Origin: Oscillospiraceae bacterium
GTDB taxonomy: Bacteria; Bacillota; Clostridia; Oscillospirales; Oscillospiraceae
Length of the DNA: 6,242 nucleotides
Assembly (NCBI GenBank): GCA_015068335.1
Contig: SVKT01000092.1
Span: 1 to 6,242, forward strand
Direction of reading: 5' to 3'
Below are positions 5,846 through 6,242 of this stretch, piece after piece (the first letter of the stretch is position 1; every line of letters begins with the position of its first letter). The notes under the pieces were generated by a model. It was not told the origin of the DNA. It saw only the letters and a list, made by a program, of their open reading frames with translations, and ran no database searches. Position numbers and translations under genes: made by a program.

Positions 5846-6242
5846 ATGCGCAATGCACGATCTCAGCCTCACCTGCTTCGGCGAGCGCCATGAATTCGGT
5901 TGTAACTTTCCCGCCGATCTGACCGGAATCCGCTTCGACGGCACGCCACTTCAGATGCATGCGGTCGCACATGCGTGCATAGGCTCCGCTGGTCTCGTCA
6001 TACGTCTTCTGCAGAGATTCCTGCGTAGCATGGAAGCTATAGCCGTCCTTCATCAGGAATTCGCGGCTTCGCATGAGCCCGAAGCGCGGACGGATCTCGT
6101 CGCGGAACTTCACCTGCGTCTGATACAGATACACAGGCAGCTGCTTATACGAGCGCAATTCATTGCGCACGATGGAGGTGATGAGCTCCTCATGCGTAGG
6201 CCCGAGGCAGTATTCGACGTCATGGCGGTCCTTCATGCGGGC
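5829..6242 (-). CDS. proS: Prolyl-tRNA synthetase, internal fragment (both ends missing)
   Basis: On the reverse strand this encodes about 138 residues of a bacterial-type (E. coli-like) class II prolyl-tRNA synthetase, which charges tRNA-Pro with proline. From the right edge inwards it reads MKDRHDVEYCLGPTHEE, RNELRSYKQLPVYLYQTQ, KFRDEIRPRFGLMRSREF (class II motif 2 region), LMKDGYSFHATQESL, and later GQIGGKVTTEFMALAEAGEA and CGYAAD. E. coli ProRS has the same order (GPTHEE, RNELSSYKQLP, FRDEVRPRFG, MRSREFLMKD). The ATG at 6236 is internal, because in-frame codons continue to the window edge and the family has ~90 residues before this point. It stops at the junction where the insertion domain should begin. 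Its base composition and CATG content differ from the rest of the window, so it probably comes from another organism. I cannot name that organism from sequence alone. Confidence 0.88.

Noticed and set aside
5229..6242. A single 338-codon open frame suggesting a fused AroA variant
   Set aside because: After ~5837 the frame is simply the reverse complement of a prolyl-tRNA synthetase fragment; the reverse-strand reading has strong family homology.
1..6242. Absence of CTAG as a second avoided tetranucleotide
   Set aside because: CTAG is rare in most bacteria and TAG itself is almost absent here, so its absence says little, unlike CATG where ATG is common.
1..6242. CRISPR array, tRNA/rRNA genes, transposase or integrase
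   Set aside because: No spaced direct repeats, cloverleaf sequence, rRNA motifs or mobile-element protein motifs were seen on either strand.

Overview
The window is a stretch of GC-rich, Gram-positive-like chromosome, joined near its right edge to a short piece of what looks like a different genome. The left 5.84 kb carries a type III glutamine synthetase, a small Firmicutes-style zinc phospholipase C homologue, strong GGAGG ribosome binding sites, extended -10 promoters, and clustered aromatic amino-acid genes on one strand. Together these suggest a high-GC member of the Clostridia (Oscillospiraceae/Ruminococcaceae type). This placement comes from family recognition, not from a database search.

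Layout, left to right. Bases 2-1036 are the C-terminal half of glnN, followed by a textbook terminator. A promoter at 1146-1174 then drives a 194-residue zinc-dependent phospholipase C family protein (1194-1778, TTG start). Bases 1779-2080 look empty in ordinary gene calls. They hold a 32-codon leader peptide with ten Phe/Tyr codons, a possible antiterminator, and a perfect 11-bp terminator hairpin just ahead of aroF. This is a classic-looking amino-acid attenuator. Next come aroF (DAHP synthase type I-beta with an N-terminal regulatory domain) and tyrA (prephenate dehydrogenase), 4 bases apart. A 221-base gap with strong inverted repeats and a promoter-like sequence follows. Then come aroB (3-dehydroquinate synthase) and aroA (EPSP synthase), 1 base apart.

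The aro genes form a chorismate/tyrosine cluster. AroF makes DAHP, AroB closes it to 3-dehydroquinate, AroA makes EPSP, and TyrA directs prephenate to tyrosine. The leader suggests that aroF-tyrA transcription is tuned by charged tRNA-Phe/tRNA-Tyr, on top of likely allosteric control of AroF through its N-terminal domain.

aroA breaks off around base 5830, within the enzyme. The remaining ~400 bases encode, on the opposite strand, an internal fragment of a bacterial prolyl-tRNA synthetase. Neither gene has a natural end there, and GC content drops across the join. The tetranucleotide CATG is absent from bases 1-5844 but occurs nine times in 5845-6242. The most likely reading is a chimeric assembly join. 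The absence of CATG from the left part is itself a striking genome signature.
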